From contig OX387199.1 in NCBI GenBank assembly GCA_947561715.1, positions 873,001 to 937,000 on the forward strand: a stretch of DNA of 64,000 bases, given 5' to 3'. The position numbers and the translations under genes were made by a program. Numbering within the stretch: the stretch's first letter is position 1; each line of letters starts with the position of its first letter. Positions 23,179-35,982 of the stretch are shown here, in pieces. Origin of the DNA: Ascidia mentula (taxonomy: Eukaryota; Chordata; Ascidiacea; Phlebobranchia; Ascidiidae). A model generated the notes under the pieces. It saw nothing but the letters and a program-made list of their open reading frames with translations. It was not told the DNA's origin and made no database searches.

Positions 23179-24297
23179 CAAAAAATTATTGTGGTTTTGT
23201 GCAAGATATGTAATGGATTCCAGCTACTGTTCTGGACAGTTCAGTTTCTGTTTTCTGTACACTTTAAAGTAAGATGGACATTATTACAAAACAGTAGTAA
23301 GAAGAGAAAGAGTTGATAGGGCATTTTTTGTGCGTTTCGCTAAATTGCCGAAGGTGTTTCGACGATCTGGTGGTATGAGAGTGCTCAAATTACAAGTTGG
23401 TTGCGTAAAACAGTGGAGCTTACGACCAAGCTGAAATTTTAAAACAATACATGATATCCAGTGACACTTTTTGTAATGAGAAGTGCGACTCCAGGTTCGA
23501 GAAACCGCGATTTCCAGCAGCGCCACGGCTCAAAGTTAGTGTGCCAGACTGACTGACTGATGAACCCACATGGCACGGTGTTGAATCGATTCCAACTGCG
23601 TGGTGTCACGCCTCACTAGACCAACCACGAGAAGAAGGCTGTGCGGTTTCCACTTTAAAACACGTGTTGTCGGCGTGTTTCAGATTAGATTTAGTGCGAC
23701 TTCGAACGGAGCAATGCTCTCCTCTTAGAAGAAAAAGTACTGGTTTGTTTTGGTTTATTATGTCCTATCGTAACATTAGTGATATGTCAAGTTTCAACAA
23801 TCGATTGGTAGCATTTTTAGAGGCAAAATCGGTAGTTTTCGGTTACTGGTTTGCTTCAAAACGTGTTTGTCTGTAATGAAAATTGTACACTACTACGACT
23901 TGAGTTGTAAGTGACTTAGGTCCCTGCATAAGCAATCGTATGAACGATTTACAATTGATGTCGCAAACACTTGTGCGGCCTACGGACGCTTGATATGTTA
24001 CACGATATTAAACCATAGGAGAACTTTACAAGCAGTTGTTACCTTATGCTTTGAGCGTACATACGCTGGCTTGTGGTTCGTCGCTGTCAATCATCGGCTT
24101 CCGCGTCATAAGTTGCGTGTGTTGAACACAACAATGGTATTACGCATCGCACTCGCACATATATCAAGTAGCCGTTTGCAGAGATGACACAATGTTGGTG
24201 ATAACAATGTCATACTCATGGTTTTTCATATTTCTTTTGTCAGGGTTTTTTTTTATTGCTGTCTAGTGGTATGAGTGCTAGAAGATCTACAACAACC
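23179..24297. other. Intergenic, DDX51 to CTP synthase
   Basis: About 1.1 kb including the DDX51 3' end and the CTP synthase promoter and 5' leader. It is locally more GC-rich at 23330-23720. Open frames are short and show no family similarity. An in-frame ATG at 24271 lies 27 nt upstream of the chosen CTP synthase start. Confidence 0.5.
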
Positions 24298-27200
24298 ATG
24301 AAATACATTTTAGTGTCTGGTGGAGTCATAAGTGGCATTGGAAAAGGTGCGCTGATGGCCTGTTTGTAGTTTTGGCAAAAAAGCAAACATTTTTAATAGT
24401 AATAATAAACAAATTTAATGTTTTAAGGTGTAATTTCAAGCAGCATTGGAACCATTCTTAAATCTTGTGGATTGCGAGTAACAGCAATAAAAATTGATCC
24501 CTACCTAAACATTGATGCTGGGACGTTTTCTCCGTACGAGCATGGTAGGTCGAACAGTCTGTATTTACTTTGCGAACCATGTTGTGCAAACAATGTGATG
24601 AAAGTAACTTATTATGTATCAAGGGTCAATTGGTTTTTGCTGACAGGTTTGATCCAACAATCAATCAAGGTTAAGCCCCATGCAAACTATTTTTAAACTG
24701 AATCCATTGTATGATTTAAATAGATTTGAGATACTTACGTTGTGTGACAATTTAAATTATTTTTATGTTCAGGTGAAGTGTTCGTGTTGGATGATGGGGG
24801 TGAGGTGGATTTGGACCTCGGAAATTATGAACGATTCCTTAACGTCAAACTCCACAAAGACAACAATATCACAACAGGTAAAAATTTCTTTCAAAAAGTC
24901 AATCTTGAAAAAACATCAATTGTTTTGTTGAATTGTTTCATATTATTGATATCAACCATTCAGGTTGTTAATGTTTTCCAGGCAAAATTTACCAACATGT
25001 TATCAGCAAAGAAAGGAAAGGAGACTACTTAGGAAAGACTGTACAGGGTAAATAATCTTCACATGATTTTTTTGTGTGCAACTATGTTGCATAAACCTAT
25101 GCCTTATCTATAGTAATTCCACATGTAACCGATGCCATCATGGAATGGGTGGAAAGAGTGGTGAAAATCCCTGTTAATGGTGACCAGGAACCACCAGAAG
25201 TTTGCATTATTGAGGTAAAAATTGTTGTTGAGTGAAAACAATATGTTGATTGTGGTATTACAATATGTGTATTTTTTGTTGCAGCTTGGTGGAACAATTG
25301 GTGACATTGAAGGAATGCCGTTTGTTGAAGCTTTCAGACAATTTCAGTTTCGTGTGAAAGCTGAAAACTTCTGCAACATCCATGTCAGTTTGGTGCCACA
25401 GGTAAAAAAATAGTTATTGTGGGACAACCACCCATGCATATCAAGCTGGTGTAATTAGTTGTTGGAAAAATAAAGAAATAGTAACACATGATAAAATATG
25501 TGAATTATTGTATAGAAGGTTCAATGTAAGTGAATGTGTTTTACAGCCAAGTTCAACCGGTGAACAGAAAACTAAACCAACGCAACACAGTGTTCGTGCT
25601 TTGAGAGGTCTTGGACTTTCACCTGACCTCATTGTCTGTAGAAGTGTTTCCCCAATTGAAATGTCTGTCAAAGACAAAATCTCCAATTTTTGCCATGTTG
25701 CACCAGATCAGGTAAATAAGTGTTTCATAAAATAGTTTTTGCGACTCCTTACTGCAATGAAAAGTATTAGGATGAAGAAAACTTCTGTAAAAAGAGAAAC
25801 ACTAATTTCTAGTTTATCCCAAATTACTAAGTTGCCCTTCTATTAACCTCTGTAAAAGAACAATCTGTCAAATTTTGCATGCAGGTTATTAACGTTCATG
25901 ATGTTTCATCAATTTATCACGTCCCGTCAGTGTTGGAACAACAAAATCTTTCCGCCTATCTTAAGAAAAGACTAAGTCTGCCGACATATCCAGCTAAATT
26001 TCTTCTTACCAAATGGAAAAACCTTGCTGAAAAGTATGATAAGATCAAAAACATGTAAACCAAAAATACGACAAAAACTTTGGTTTCTTAGGTACGACAG
26101 AATACAGAAGAAATGCACCATAGCCCTTGTTGGTAAATACACAAGGTTGGAAGATTCATACGCTTCAGTGATCAAATCTCTACGCCATGCAGCATTGGCT
26201 GTAAACAGAAAATTGGATTTATCTGTGAGTCCAGTGGTCTTGAATATTTATGTGGAAGATTTCAACCCTTGTGTTTTTCACAGATAATTGACGCAACTGA
26301 TTTGGAGGGAAAAACCGAAAAGTCAGATCCAGTTTCTTACCATGAAGCATGGAGAAAGCTGTGCATTGCAGAGTAATTATAACATTGCCACATATTTAGT
26401 TCTGTGTGTAAAGCATTGAAAACTTTACTTTTTTGAAGATGAGCTGATAACAAAAGTCTCAATAGAAATATATAAACAGCATGTCACGTCGTACAACGCT
26501 GGTGTTATTAATAATGTGACAATCATGCTTTAAATATAATTAATAATTAAAAAAATGTCCAAACTAGACTAAAATTGATTGCAAGACGTAAATATCTCAA
26601 TAAAAAACTCATTACAGTGGAATCCTTGTTCCCGGAGGTTTCGGTACAAGAGGAGTTGAAGGGAAGATAGCAGCAGCCAACTGGGCAAGGACCAATGAGA
26701 AACCGTACTTGGGTGTTTGTCTCGGACTTCAGGTTGCGACAATTGAATTCGCGAGGAATGTTCTTAATATGGTTGGTGAGTATTTGGTTCAAAATTGCAG
26801 ATAAAAGTATCAAATTTTGCATCAGTTTCTTCAAAAATCTTCCCCAACAGAGTGTTTGTATACATGTCCTGCTAAATTGCTGCACTCTGACGTAGAATTT
26901 GTATAATTGAAAGGTTTTTAGTGACAGCAAAATATATATTTGTTTAGATGCTAACTCGACAGAGATGAACCCAGACACCCAACACCCTGTTGTAATCGAC
27001 ATGCCCGAACATAATCCTGGTGATATGGGGGGAACTATGAGACTTGGGAAGAGAAGAACAGTCTTTAAATCAGAGCATTCTGTACTGCGTAAGTGGAAGA
27101 AGTAAAATTGTTGTTGATGAAAAACTTGGTAATGTGATAAAATTTGAATTTGATTTAAGGTCAAGTTGTAATTGGTTTTAGATGCAATGCATAGTTATGC

Positions 27201-28319
27201 CAAATCTATAAAATAATATGCAACTTTAAAGCTCTTCTTGGTCATTGTCCTGACTCATGATGAACATCATTTGTGTGTTGACGAAAACATCAATCAAATA
27301 AATAGTTTTCTTCACAAGAAAAGTTTCAAAATTGACAAAATTGTGGAAAACAGAATCTTTCTAATAATATATTTTGTATTCAATGAGAGCAAACTGTTTA
27401 CCATGCTGAAATACAACTCAAACAAACTTTGTTGTTTAGGAAAACTTTACAATGGATGTGATTTTGTTGACGAAAGACATCGCCACAGGTATGAGGTCAA
27501 TCCCAGCTTTATTCATCTGTTCGAGGAAAAAGGTTTTAACTTCGTTGGTCACGATGAGGAAGGAATGAGAATGGAAATCATGGAACTTAAAGGTAATAAA
27601 GATTAAAAATATGTGATAAAGTTGAATGGGTTATAAATAAAAAGTAAAATTCCCAGAAGAATGCAAGTGATTGTGCAGTTATAGGTATTTATGTGGAACC
27701 TATATCGGTTTAACTGTGCTCCACATTTTCCTGAAAATTTAGTAAAATATAAATATCCCTATTTAAAATCATCTGCTCACCTACAAAATCCCATCTATCA
27801 ACTGACTGGAACCTTCAACAAATTTAATGCTAATTTTTTTCAAAAATCCATTTGCAGATCATCCATATTATGTTGCGGTTCAATTTCACCCAGAGTTTCT
27901 GTCGAGACCTCTCCACCCTTCACCCCCTTATCTTGGTCTCCTTCTGGCGTCATGTGGAAAACTTCTCACTTACATCGACAAAGGAAACAGATTGTCGCCA
28001 AGGTAACATGTATGACAATTCTTATGGCAACAATGCATGTGCAACATTTGGGTTGATAGGATTGAAATTGGTGTAGTTCTGTTATTTTTGGAAATGTGTG
28101 ATCACTTACCACAAACTGGAAAGTCTTTTTCTGGCTAGTTACCCTTTGTAGTTAGACACCAGCTGCACTGATTGGTTGAAATAGTGTGTGCACTGTCTAT
28201 AGCTTACAAATCATTGTAGCTCATTACTTTACAGAGAAAGGCTGATAAGTGAAAATGACCCAGACACTTCGGACAACGAACTTGAAATGTTGAGATCGAA
28301 CCTCTTGTTAAAATCCTAA
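24298..28319 (+). CDS. CTPS1: CTP synthase
   Basis: Multi-exon gene; the start [17 protein letters not shown] at 24298 is the standard eukaryotic opening, although an in-frame ATG nine codons upstream could add MSARRSTTT. The synthase domain includes [61 protein letters not shown] and [14 protein letters not shown]. The C-terminal glutamine amidotransferase domain has [15 protein letters not shown], the nucleophile region [11 protein letters not shown] (Cys in GVCLG) and VQFHPEF with the His and Glu of the triad. It makes CTP from UTP, ATP and glutamine-derived ammonia, the last step of pyrimidine nucleotide synthesis. The stop is TAA at 28317-28319. Which vertebrate paralogue (CTPS1 or CTPS2) it is closer to cannot be told by eye. 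Confidence 0.94.
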
Positions 28320-28995
28320 AGCCAAATTGATTTGCATTTGAATACTTTCATCAATTCAAAATATTTAGCGTTGGATCACAGCTGTGCAATCCTAAATACT
28401 TCTCTTGCGCTTCACATTGCACAGTACATGTCGAAAGAGTGGTAACTTTGTACAGGTGTTACTTGTCGTGGGGAGTTTTGGGTGATGTCTTTTTTATTTC
28501 AGCTTTTTGTTGCAAATAAATTGTTTTTCTGATTGGACTTTGTATATCAGAAAAAATGCACCATTTAGTATTATTAGAAGGGATAGCCAAAAGGACATTG
28601 GGAGTAGTAAAATATTCAAGATTGCCATGCCATGAACTTCTTAGCTAGGAAAACTGGTCTTGTTTTGGTATATCAAAAGGTGTTCCTTCTCAACCCAACC
28701 ACAACAGAAACCATTGTCTGCCTCTTCTAGACATAATATTTTTCAACAATGGCCAACTGTTACTCAATACTCTGCATACCTGTGACAAGAGGTCATTTGA
28801 ACCTTCTTTTCAACTCCAAGGTAAAAGCTAAAAAAAGCTTCCTTTGATCAGGTAGGACAACAATGGCTCATTTACCCCAATAGTGAATTTCAAAGATTTA
28901 TTTGAACTTCACTCATGCAATAAAAAGCATGGCCAACATTATAAATACTTTTGTGTAGCTACAAAAAAACAAACAAATGGAAAAACAAGTTTGAT
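28320..28995. other. Convergent intergenic region, CTPS / PDHA
   Basis: 3' flanks of two convergent genes. AATAAA near 28515 is a likely CTPS polyadenylation signal, and a CAATAAAAAG occurs near 28918. No gene recognised. Confidence 0.5.
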
Positions 28996-31910
28996 TTAAG
29001 CATTGGGTGCATGGTAAAGTTTGGAGTATACCGTGCAGTCACGCACATCAAATCCCTGCTCTGTTATGTAAATATTATTGGCAAGCTCGTTTATTTCTGG
29101 TTCAGTAGATGCAAGTGCTTTAGCAGTTTCCTCCTCAATATGTTGTTTGGCTTGGGTGTCAATGGCCTGGAAAAAGAATGTACATGGAGTCACTTATTTC
29201 ATCCATGTTACGAAACTTCTTTTGGTTACATAAAGGTTTAAAATTTCTTCATGCTGATGTCCGGTACGGAACAGAACAAGCCAAATGGAAATAGGAGCCA
29301 ATATATAATATTTGTCTTTTAAAAAATCAAACCTTGACTTCTTGTTTTGTCACAAATCCAGCTTGCATTATTTTTTCACGGAAACTTGAGATTGGATCAA
29401 GAATCTCTCTAACTTCCTTCACCTCATCACGAGTTCGGTAACTAGAAAACGGAAATTTAAAAATATAAACACAACACTAATAATGAAGAAATTTAGTTCT
29501 CTACATGTAATCACTCTGAAAATCTTCCTACTAGTATTATGCATCTTTACATTGCTTAGCGTCTGATGCTAGTGTTACAAAATAGTAATTACTTTTTAGT
29601 TGCTACCACCACTGCAATAACAACAACTTCCAATGCCGGAGAAACTTATTTAAGGTCTACATAACGTTTTCTACAATACAACTGTTTCTTCCTATGGCCC
29701 ACCTGGTCCCAGGATCGCTCATGCTGTGTCCATGGTAACGGTATGTGACAAGCTCCATCAAAATTGGACCCTGACAAATATTTTTGGTGAGACAAGTTTA
29801 TTATTGAGGGAAAGTTTAACTGTTTCATTTATTTTAAACAAACAGTCATATTGTTAAGTCAGCCTTTTACCAAGGAGAAAAACAGTGTTCAATTATCTGA
29901 ATTAACAGAAAATGCCATTTTTGTATAAAGCGGGAGTTTATTTTAAAAATTAATACCTGGTTCACTGCATGATCCTTTGCAAACTTCGTAGCCTCCCTTA
30001 CAGCCAATATATCCATTCCATCTGCCCTTATGCCTGGTATATAATCACCCCTGGTATAAAAATCAGTGCTTGCAGCTGCACGTGTTATGCTGGTACCCAT
30101 CCCATATCTACAAAATATTAATACAGGTTTGTTTGTATCAGGAAAAATAATTTAATTTTACCCAAGAAATCAATTACGTTGAGTGGTTAGGAGAAACAAT
30201 ATGTTTCATACCCAGATGAGGTTAATCAACATTGCTATATTGAATGTTTGAGTGCCAATTTCGACTGTTATATATGACAACATTTTATGCAACAGATGAA
30301 CAAAATATATACCTGTTGTTTTCACACACAAATATACAAGGTAGACTCCACAATTTTGCCATGTTGAAAGCTTCGTACAGTTGCCCCTGTTTAGATAAAA
30401 ACACAATTAGTTGGGCCTGAACTGAAAGATCAAGTGCGTATGTAGTATTCTGATAAACGTAAGCAGTCATTGCTTTGCAGTCTGTAATGTAATGCGCCTT
30501 AAAGGTCACAAGCATTCATAGATACAACTTAACAATAGAAACACTTGGCAATAACATGCAAAGCAAGATTATAAAGTATTAAGTTGTATTAAATACTAAG
30601 CTACTTCAACACCACCTAACTAAAGAAAAGGAGTTTGAAGGAGTGGATAATATATAAAAAAAAACTACCTGGTTGGCTGCACCATCTCCATACAAAGTTA
30701 CACAAACCGAATTTGTGTTTCTGTACTTGTGAGCGAAGGCCACACCAGCACCAAGTGGAACCTAATGTAAATATAGAAAAACACTTTGAATATTACTTTA
30801 TATGTGTGATACCTCTGAAAACAAGTGATACACCCGTAGTCATAAATTTGCTACATATATATGTTGTGCATACAGAATCAGCACAAAAAGTGCAAAGCTA
30901 ATGAAAGAATTGTCTGCACCACTGCACATCCAATGTATCATTAAAAATATGTATATATGTGTATATATATTATACCTGTGCCCCCACAATGCCATTTCCA
31001 CCATAGAAATTGTCACTGTACATGTGCATGGAACCACCCTTGCCTTTGGCACAACCCAGCTTGCGACCTGAGAATAGAAATGTTAATAGAAAACAATCAT
31101 AAACCATACGTGTAAATACAAAAATTAGACATTACCAAAAAGTTCTGCAAGCACTTTTGACACGGGTACTCCACGAATGTAAGCCCAGCCATGAGCTCGG
31201 TAAGCAGTGATTACATCATCTTTTGGAGTTAAACTTGCTTCAATTCCAACGCAACATGCTTCCTTAACAGCAAGCATAAAAGTTCAGAAAACCTGGTTGG
31301 TTTTAAAGTGAAAATTGACAAGTTGATTTATACACACCTGTCCATCATACAAGTGGCAAAAACCTCGAATAACTTTCTGTTTATAAAGTTGATCAGCTTT
31401 CAGTTCCATTCGACGAATTACCTGCATTTGTCTGTTCAAAATATGTCACTCATTAAGAAAACTTTCATGCAACAAACAAATTCAATTTCTGAATCAAAGA
31501 TTTACATCAATACAAGAAATCCACTGCCTTACACTATCTAACATACGTATAATATTTGATGGCATCTTCTTTGGTGCAATTCAATGTAGTTTCTGGTCCT
31601 TGATCAAGTTTATGCAAATCAAACGGCTTGGCCGAAAACGAGGATTCAGTTGCATAGTTACGTTGAAGTGAGCAACTCAAAACCTGCAATCAACATTTTT
31701 AGATCTTTATCGCAAATAGAAAATTAATTTAACCAAAGGTGGTTTGAAAAAAAAGAAATCCAAGGGTATGCAACTAATTCAAGTTAATCTTTTATATACA
31801 TAGTACATCTAATGCTCACAAGGATTAAAGGTTTACAAAACAAACCACCATACCTTTTGGTTTTGCTTTGCTGCCTGAAGCAGGCATGAGAGGGACTTTT
31901 GCAAAGCCAT
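28996..31910 (-). CDS. PDHA1: Pyruvate dehydrogenase E1 component subunit alpha, mitochondrial
   Basis: About ten exons. The N-terminus [19 protein letters not shown] (31910-31854) is a basic mitochondrial presequence, and the next exon has [20 protein letters not shown]. Further exons give [20 protein letters not shown], the thiamine-diphosphate motif starting [20 protein letters not shown] and ending in NN (CENN), then [31 protein letters not shown] follows, which contains the regulatory phosphoserine site of mammalian E1 alpha. [10 protein letters not shown] and a C-terminal exon with [13 protein letters not shown] complete the protein. With E1 beta it decarboxylates pyruvate in the matrix. 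Conservation of the HGHSMSDPG loop suggests regulation by PDH kinase and phosphatase (inference). A poly(AT) microsatellite lies in an intron near 30945-30975. Confidence 0.95.
30944..30976. repeat. AT-rich (TATG/TATA) microsatellite in a PDHA intron
   Basis: Alternating TA/TG steps such as ATGTATATATGTGTATATAT immediately before a splice site on the minus strand. It could vary in length between individuals. Confidence 0.5.
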
Positions 31911-32270
31911 GTCTACAAGCAGTAATTAAAATTCCATTGCTAATATAACAATTACAAGGTCCAAGGTCCCAAGGTCTGCAAACATACAATGACAACTTCA
32001 TGTAACATACTGAAGGGCGTGAAAACAGTTTACCAATAGTGAACAAAAACTTAATGTCAGTTTGCACCGTTCTAATACAGAGAAAAATTCCATTATTCCA
32101 TGAAACACTAACAAACGACAGCAAATTATGCCACACAGTTAGGTGAACACAAACATTCACAATAAATGGTAAAACTATTCCAACAGATCAGTAAAGCACA
32201 ATCAATTGTCAGTGTACGATGCAGAAACAGCCCCATAGATAACAAATTTTGGGACTTGGTAGACAAATGT
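31911..32270. other. Intergenic, RPS18 3' side to PDHA start
   Basis: Between two minus-strand genes. It holds the RPS18 3' UTR and the PDHA promoter. No element resolved. Confidence 0.5.
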
Positions 32271-32729
32271 TTACTTCTTCTTGGACACACCAACGGTACG
32301 ACCACGTCTACCAGTGGTTTTAGTGTGTTGGCCGCGCACTCTGAGACCCCAGTAGTGTCGAAGACCTCTGTGGGCACGGATTTTCTTCATTCGTTCCAGA
32401 TCCTCACGGAGCTTGTTATCGAGCTGGTTAGACAAGACCTGGCTGAACTTGCCATCGCGGGCATCCTTCTGTCGATTGAGAAACCAATCAGGAATCTTGT
32501 ATTGGCGCGGGTTCTGCATGATGGTAACCACACGATCAATTTCATCTTCGGTGAGCTCGCCAGCCCGCTTCGAAAGATCGACATCCGCTTTCTTGCAGAT
32601 TAAATTGCTAAAACGTCGACCCACACCTTTGATGGCGGTCATGGCGAACATAATGTTGCGCCTGCCATCAATGTTGGTGTTTTGGATACGCAAAATATGC
32701 TGGAATTTCTCAGGAATAACGAGAGCCAT
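32271..32729 (-). CDS. RPS18: 40S ribosomal protein S18 (uS13)
   Basis: 152 codons from [20 protein letters not shown], the same length as human RPS18, with near-identical blocks: [69 protein letters not shown] and [18 protein letters not shown]. An in-frame ATG four codons upstream (32741) is unlikely to be the start because the family begins at M-[SA]-LVIPEKF. The protein sits in the head of the 40S subunit, at the 40S/60S bridge. The coding sequence has no intron. It is divergent from RIOX2, with 387 bp between start codons. Confidence 0.97.
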   Translation of the reverse strand: MALVIPEKFQHILRIQNTNIDGRRNIMFAMTAIKGVGRRFSNLICKKADVDLSKRAGELTEDEIDRVVTIMQNPRQYKIPDWFLNRQKDARDGKFSQVLSNQLDNKLREDLERMKKIRAHRGLRHYWGLRVRGQHTKTTGRRGRTVGVSKKK

Positions 32730-33116
32730 TTTTCTACTCACCGAACTTCACCAGCGCAAAGGCAAAAGAGGCCCCACAATGCACCGGTGCCGCACACATA
32801 TCACGCTCTAGTGATTTATTGTGACGTAATAATATACCCCACGTGTTTACTCCTTGGCGTTAAGCACAAATTTTAAATGAATATTTGTAAAAATTGATGC
32901 TGCTCCAGTCACTTGAATGCGAAATAAACTTAAATCTTTCAAAACAAAGTTTGCATACCTCGAGTTAAATTTACCTCACTTCTACTTTGTTGAAAACAGA
33001 GCCCACCTCCAAAACATAAATAAAAACGCCTCATGTAAAATTGTAAATGCTCGGTGTTTAGTCAAGTGAAAACACATGCAAAATGCTTCGCTAAAATCAG
33101 TTTTTTTAGACGAGAA
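32730..33116. other. Divergent upstream region, RPS18 / RIOX2
   Basis: 387 bp between divergent start codons; must hold both promoters, including the pyrimidine tract noted for RPS18. No coding frame supported. Confidence 0.5.
32763..32772 (-). promoter_or_regulatory. Possible polypyrimidine (TCT) initiator of RPS18
   Basis: The minus strand reads GCCTCTTTTG about 35-45 nt upstream of the RPS18 start codon. Ribosomal protein genes of animals commonly start transcription at a C within such a pyrimidine tract. Position and composition fit, but no transcript evidence is available. Confidence 0.35.
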
Positions 33117-35329
33117 TGCCTTCTAACAAAAGCAAAAGAGTCCAGGCTAAAGCCGGTCTTTGCGAAAAAACGACAAAATGTGACAAAAAGGTTGAAGAAA
33201 GAAAGACATCAAAACGACCGAAAGGAGCCAACTCAAATGGTGGATCGAAGAAAAAGATCAAAAAAGAAGAAAAATGTTCTTTACTAAAGGAAATATCTTC
33301 CAGTGAAAGTGTGTTTAATTTCTCCAGTCCTAAAGACTTTTTAAAGTCTCTGTTAGGCCTCGAATGTTCCCTAGAAACGTTTTTCACTGAATACTGGGAA
33401 CAAAAACCACTGCATATTCCTGTGAACAAACGGATTGGCGACTTGGTAAGAGCAAAATACTATATAACTTCAAGTGTAATGGGATAACTATTTTTAACTG
33501 CTTTGCTGTTTAGGATACAACACAGAATGAAAAGGTGGAAAACTATGTGAAGCAAATATTCAGCCCCAAGATTCTTGAATCAATTGTTGAAACAAATGAT
33601 GTGGAATATACTGTGGATGTCAATGCTTGTAAATTTGTTGGAGGAACAAGAGAAAATTATCAGGGGGATGGAAAAGTCCAGTAAGTCTGTTGTAATTGAT
33701 ATGTGTAATGTAGCCTATTTTATAAGATCTTTATTCCTTTTTTGTAAAGTTCTGGATTATGCTTTGCAACAGTTATAGTATATTTGTTTTCATGAAGAAT
33801 TGGCGACATCAAAGATATTTTCGGTGATCAAAAGATGACGGTACAATTTCATCAGCCCCAGCGATTTCATGATGAAATTTGGAAGATTCAAGAATCTATG
33901 GAATCCTACTTTGGGTGCTTGGTTGGATCCAACATTTACATGACACCTGATGGAACACAGGGATTGGCCCCTCATTATGATGATGTGGAGGTATTTTACA
34001 AAACCCCCACCATTGTGCTTAGGCTATACATGGACAGTTACCATACTTGTATTGAAAGCAATTTTACTTATAACTGTGATGAATTTGCTTTGCATTCCCA
34101 GGTTTTTATTTTGCAACTTGGTGGAACAAAAGATTGGAAACTTTATTCACCAGTGCAAGAATTAACGAGAGATTGTAGTCCTGATCTTGATGAGGATGTT
34201 ATGGACAAACTAGAACTCCTCATGGAGGTGACCATGAAACCTGGAGATCTTCTATACTTTCCTAGAGGAACAGTCCACCAGGCAAAAGTCAAGGATGGTA
34301 AAATCCCCCACAATCACATGGGTGCACTCAAGAATAATTGCTTTTGTTTGTTAGGCTGTGGTATGTCAACACACATTACAATCAGTACCTTCCAAAATCA
34401 TTGCTGGGGTGATTATCTGGTGACAACTTTGCCACATCTTATTGATCGATGCACAGATAAGCATAGAGGATTTAGAAAAGGGCTTCCTGTCAATTACCAA
34501 GAGAAAGTAATGGAGGTTTTTCATTTAAATTATTATTTTTTATTTACCAAAAACTTTTCCAGGTTGCCAGCAAAGAGTTTGCGAGTCAGTTTCTAAAAAT
34601 GTTGGATCAACTCAAATCTGCAGTTAGTGATGTCAGCATGGAATTTCAGAGAATTAACGTGATGACGTTAGATTTCTATGCAAACAGACTTCCACCACTG
34701 CATGCAAGCACAGACCCAGTCGGTAACAAACTACTTGTGTTGTTGATCAATTGATTGTGTAAAGATGACTTTTATTATGTTGGAACTACTTCATTATTTA
34801 GGAAAAATTCCCAATCTGAAGTCATCAGTGAAGTTTGTCCATCCTGGTCACGTTGTTATTTCAAGGGGGAAAGGTCTTGATGATGGGAATATATCAGATG
34901 AGGAGGAAGATGAACTTTTAGACAATGACTTCAATAATAATATAATTGATGAAGAAAATGAAGTATTTGTCTACTATTCAAACAACAATAAAAGAAAGCT
35001 ACACATGCAGAAAAATTCGAACAAGGTAAAGTTCTATTTGTTTTACGTAATACATACAAAAATGCCAAAAAAATTCTTTAGTCTTCAAACTAGCTGTAAA
35101 ATTTTGTCTGGCACAGAAATCAAAGAAAACAATTTAAACTTTTGTTTGTTTTCAGCCAAGTGGGCTTCGATTCGACATTAGCTGCATGGAACCGTTACAA
35201 AAGTTGAAAGCAAGTGGACTGGAATATGTCGACGTCCAAAATTTAAATTTACCTATTCACCTTGGACTTGATATGTTAATCGGTCTTTGGGCAGAAGGAC
35301 TGATTGAATGCAAACCAGACACTGATTAG
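33117..35329 (+). CDS. RIOX2: JmjC ribosomal oxygenase 2 (MINA53-type histidyl hydroxylase)
   Basis: MPSNKSKRVQAKAG begins a Lys-rich N-terminal tail, probably a nuclear or nucleolar signal. Then comes FFTEYWEQKPLHI as in human RIOX2, VQFHQPQRFHDEIWKIQE, LVGSNIYMTP, and the iron-binding HYDDVE (HxD). After an intron follow LQLGGTKDWKLYSP and KPGDLLYFPRGTVHQA with the distal His. The C-terminal exons contain the dimerisation region and winged-helix part, ending ECKPDTD with TAG at 35327-35329. RIOX2 hydroxylates a His of ribosomal protein uL15 (RPL27A) in mammals, using Fe(II) and 2-oxoglutarate. Three introns are very short (111, 57 and 47 nt at 33991, 34298 and 34516), and the first two are free of stops and multiples of three. 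Assigned to RIOX2 rather than RIOX1 by the closeness of the JmjC blocks. Confidence 0.92.
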
Positions 35330-35553
35330 TTTCAACTTCTGTTCCTTTTATTTTCACTTCCAATAAAAAACAAACAGGTGATGGTAAATATTTGACATTA
35401 AAAGCTCATGGCAGATACAGATGCAATACAGTTGCTTTTTAGCAAAACCTTTAGATTGCAAAAAATGTTTCCCGTCTGCAAAAAAATCTTTGAAAACATC
35501 TCGGTCTGCAACAACCACATCACCACAAACACGACATTATTCAAAAAAGATTG

Positions 35554-35982
35554 CTATCTTCTTTTCTTTTGGCCTTTCTTGGATTTTCCCTGGCCTGATG
35601 CAGAGCTGGAAACCTCGCTTGCCCCTTTCTGTGTTCTGGTTTTTAACTTGGGTATCATGGAGCCAAGGAAAAGTAGCAGTGCCTTTTTGTTGGGAAATTG
35701 TTCATTCACCAACGTTCCATCTGGTTGTCTGAGCTGCACCCGTATTCGGCCTTTGTACAGCGCGTCACCTTTGTAAAGCTCTCTTGGGTGGATTTTGTTT
35801 GTCTCTACAACTGGTTTGAGTCCAGCAGATGTACAGACATCCCTAATTTCGTTGCACGTTGGATTTTCACATCCCTTCTCCTTGGGTACTCGTCTGCCAT
35901 CTGCAATAGTTTTTTTGCTATTCAAGTAAGCAGGATAAATGCACAATTGTCCATCCAGACTGACTTGCGATGTTGAAGCCAT
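35554..35982 (-). CDS. SRP19: Signal recognition particle 19 kDa protein
   Basis: 142 codons in a single exon; human SRP19 has 144. Family blocks: LCIYPAYLNSKKTIADGRR, NPTCNEIRDVC, the RNA-contact region YKGRIRVQLRQPDGTLVNEQ, FPNKKALLLFLGSMIPKLKT and a Lys/Arg-rich tail (GKSKKGQKKRR). It binds SRP RNA helices 6 and 8 and allows SRP54 to load. It is convergent with RIOX2, with about 225 bp between the stop codons. No intron in the coding sequence. Confidence 0.96.
   Translation of the reverse strand: MASTSQVSLDGQLCIYPAYLNSKKTIADGRRVPKEKGCENPTCNEIRDVCTSAGLKPVVETNKIHPRELYKGDALYKGRIRVQLRQPDGTLVNEQFPNKKALLLFLGSMIPKLKTRTQKGASEVSSSASGQGKSKKGQKKRR

Noticed and set aside
32413-32811. Plus-strand open frame of 132 codons across RPS18
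   Set aside because: Antisense shadow of the highly conserved RPS18 coding sequence.
35408-35976. Plus-strand open frames overlapping SRP19
   Set aside because: Antisense shadows; SRP19 on the minus strand is unambiguous.
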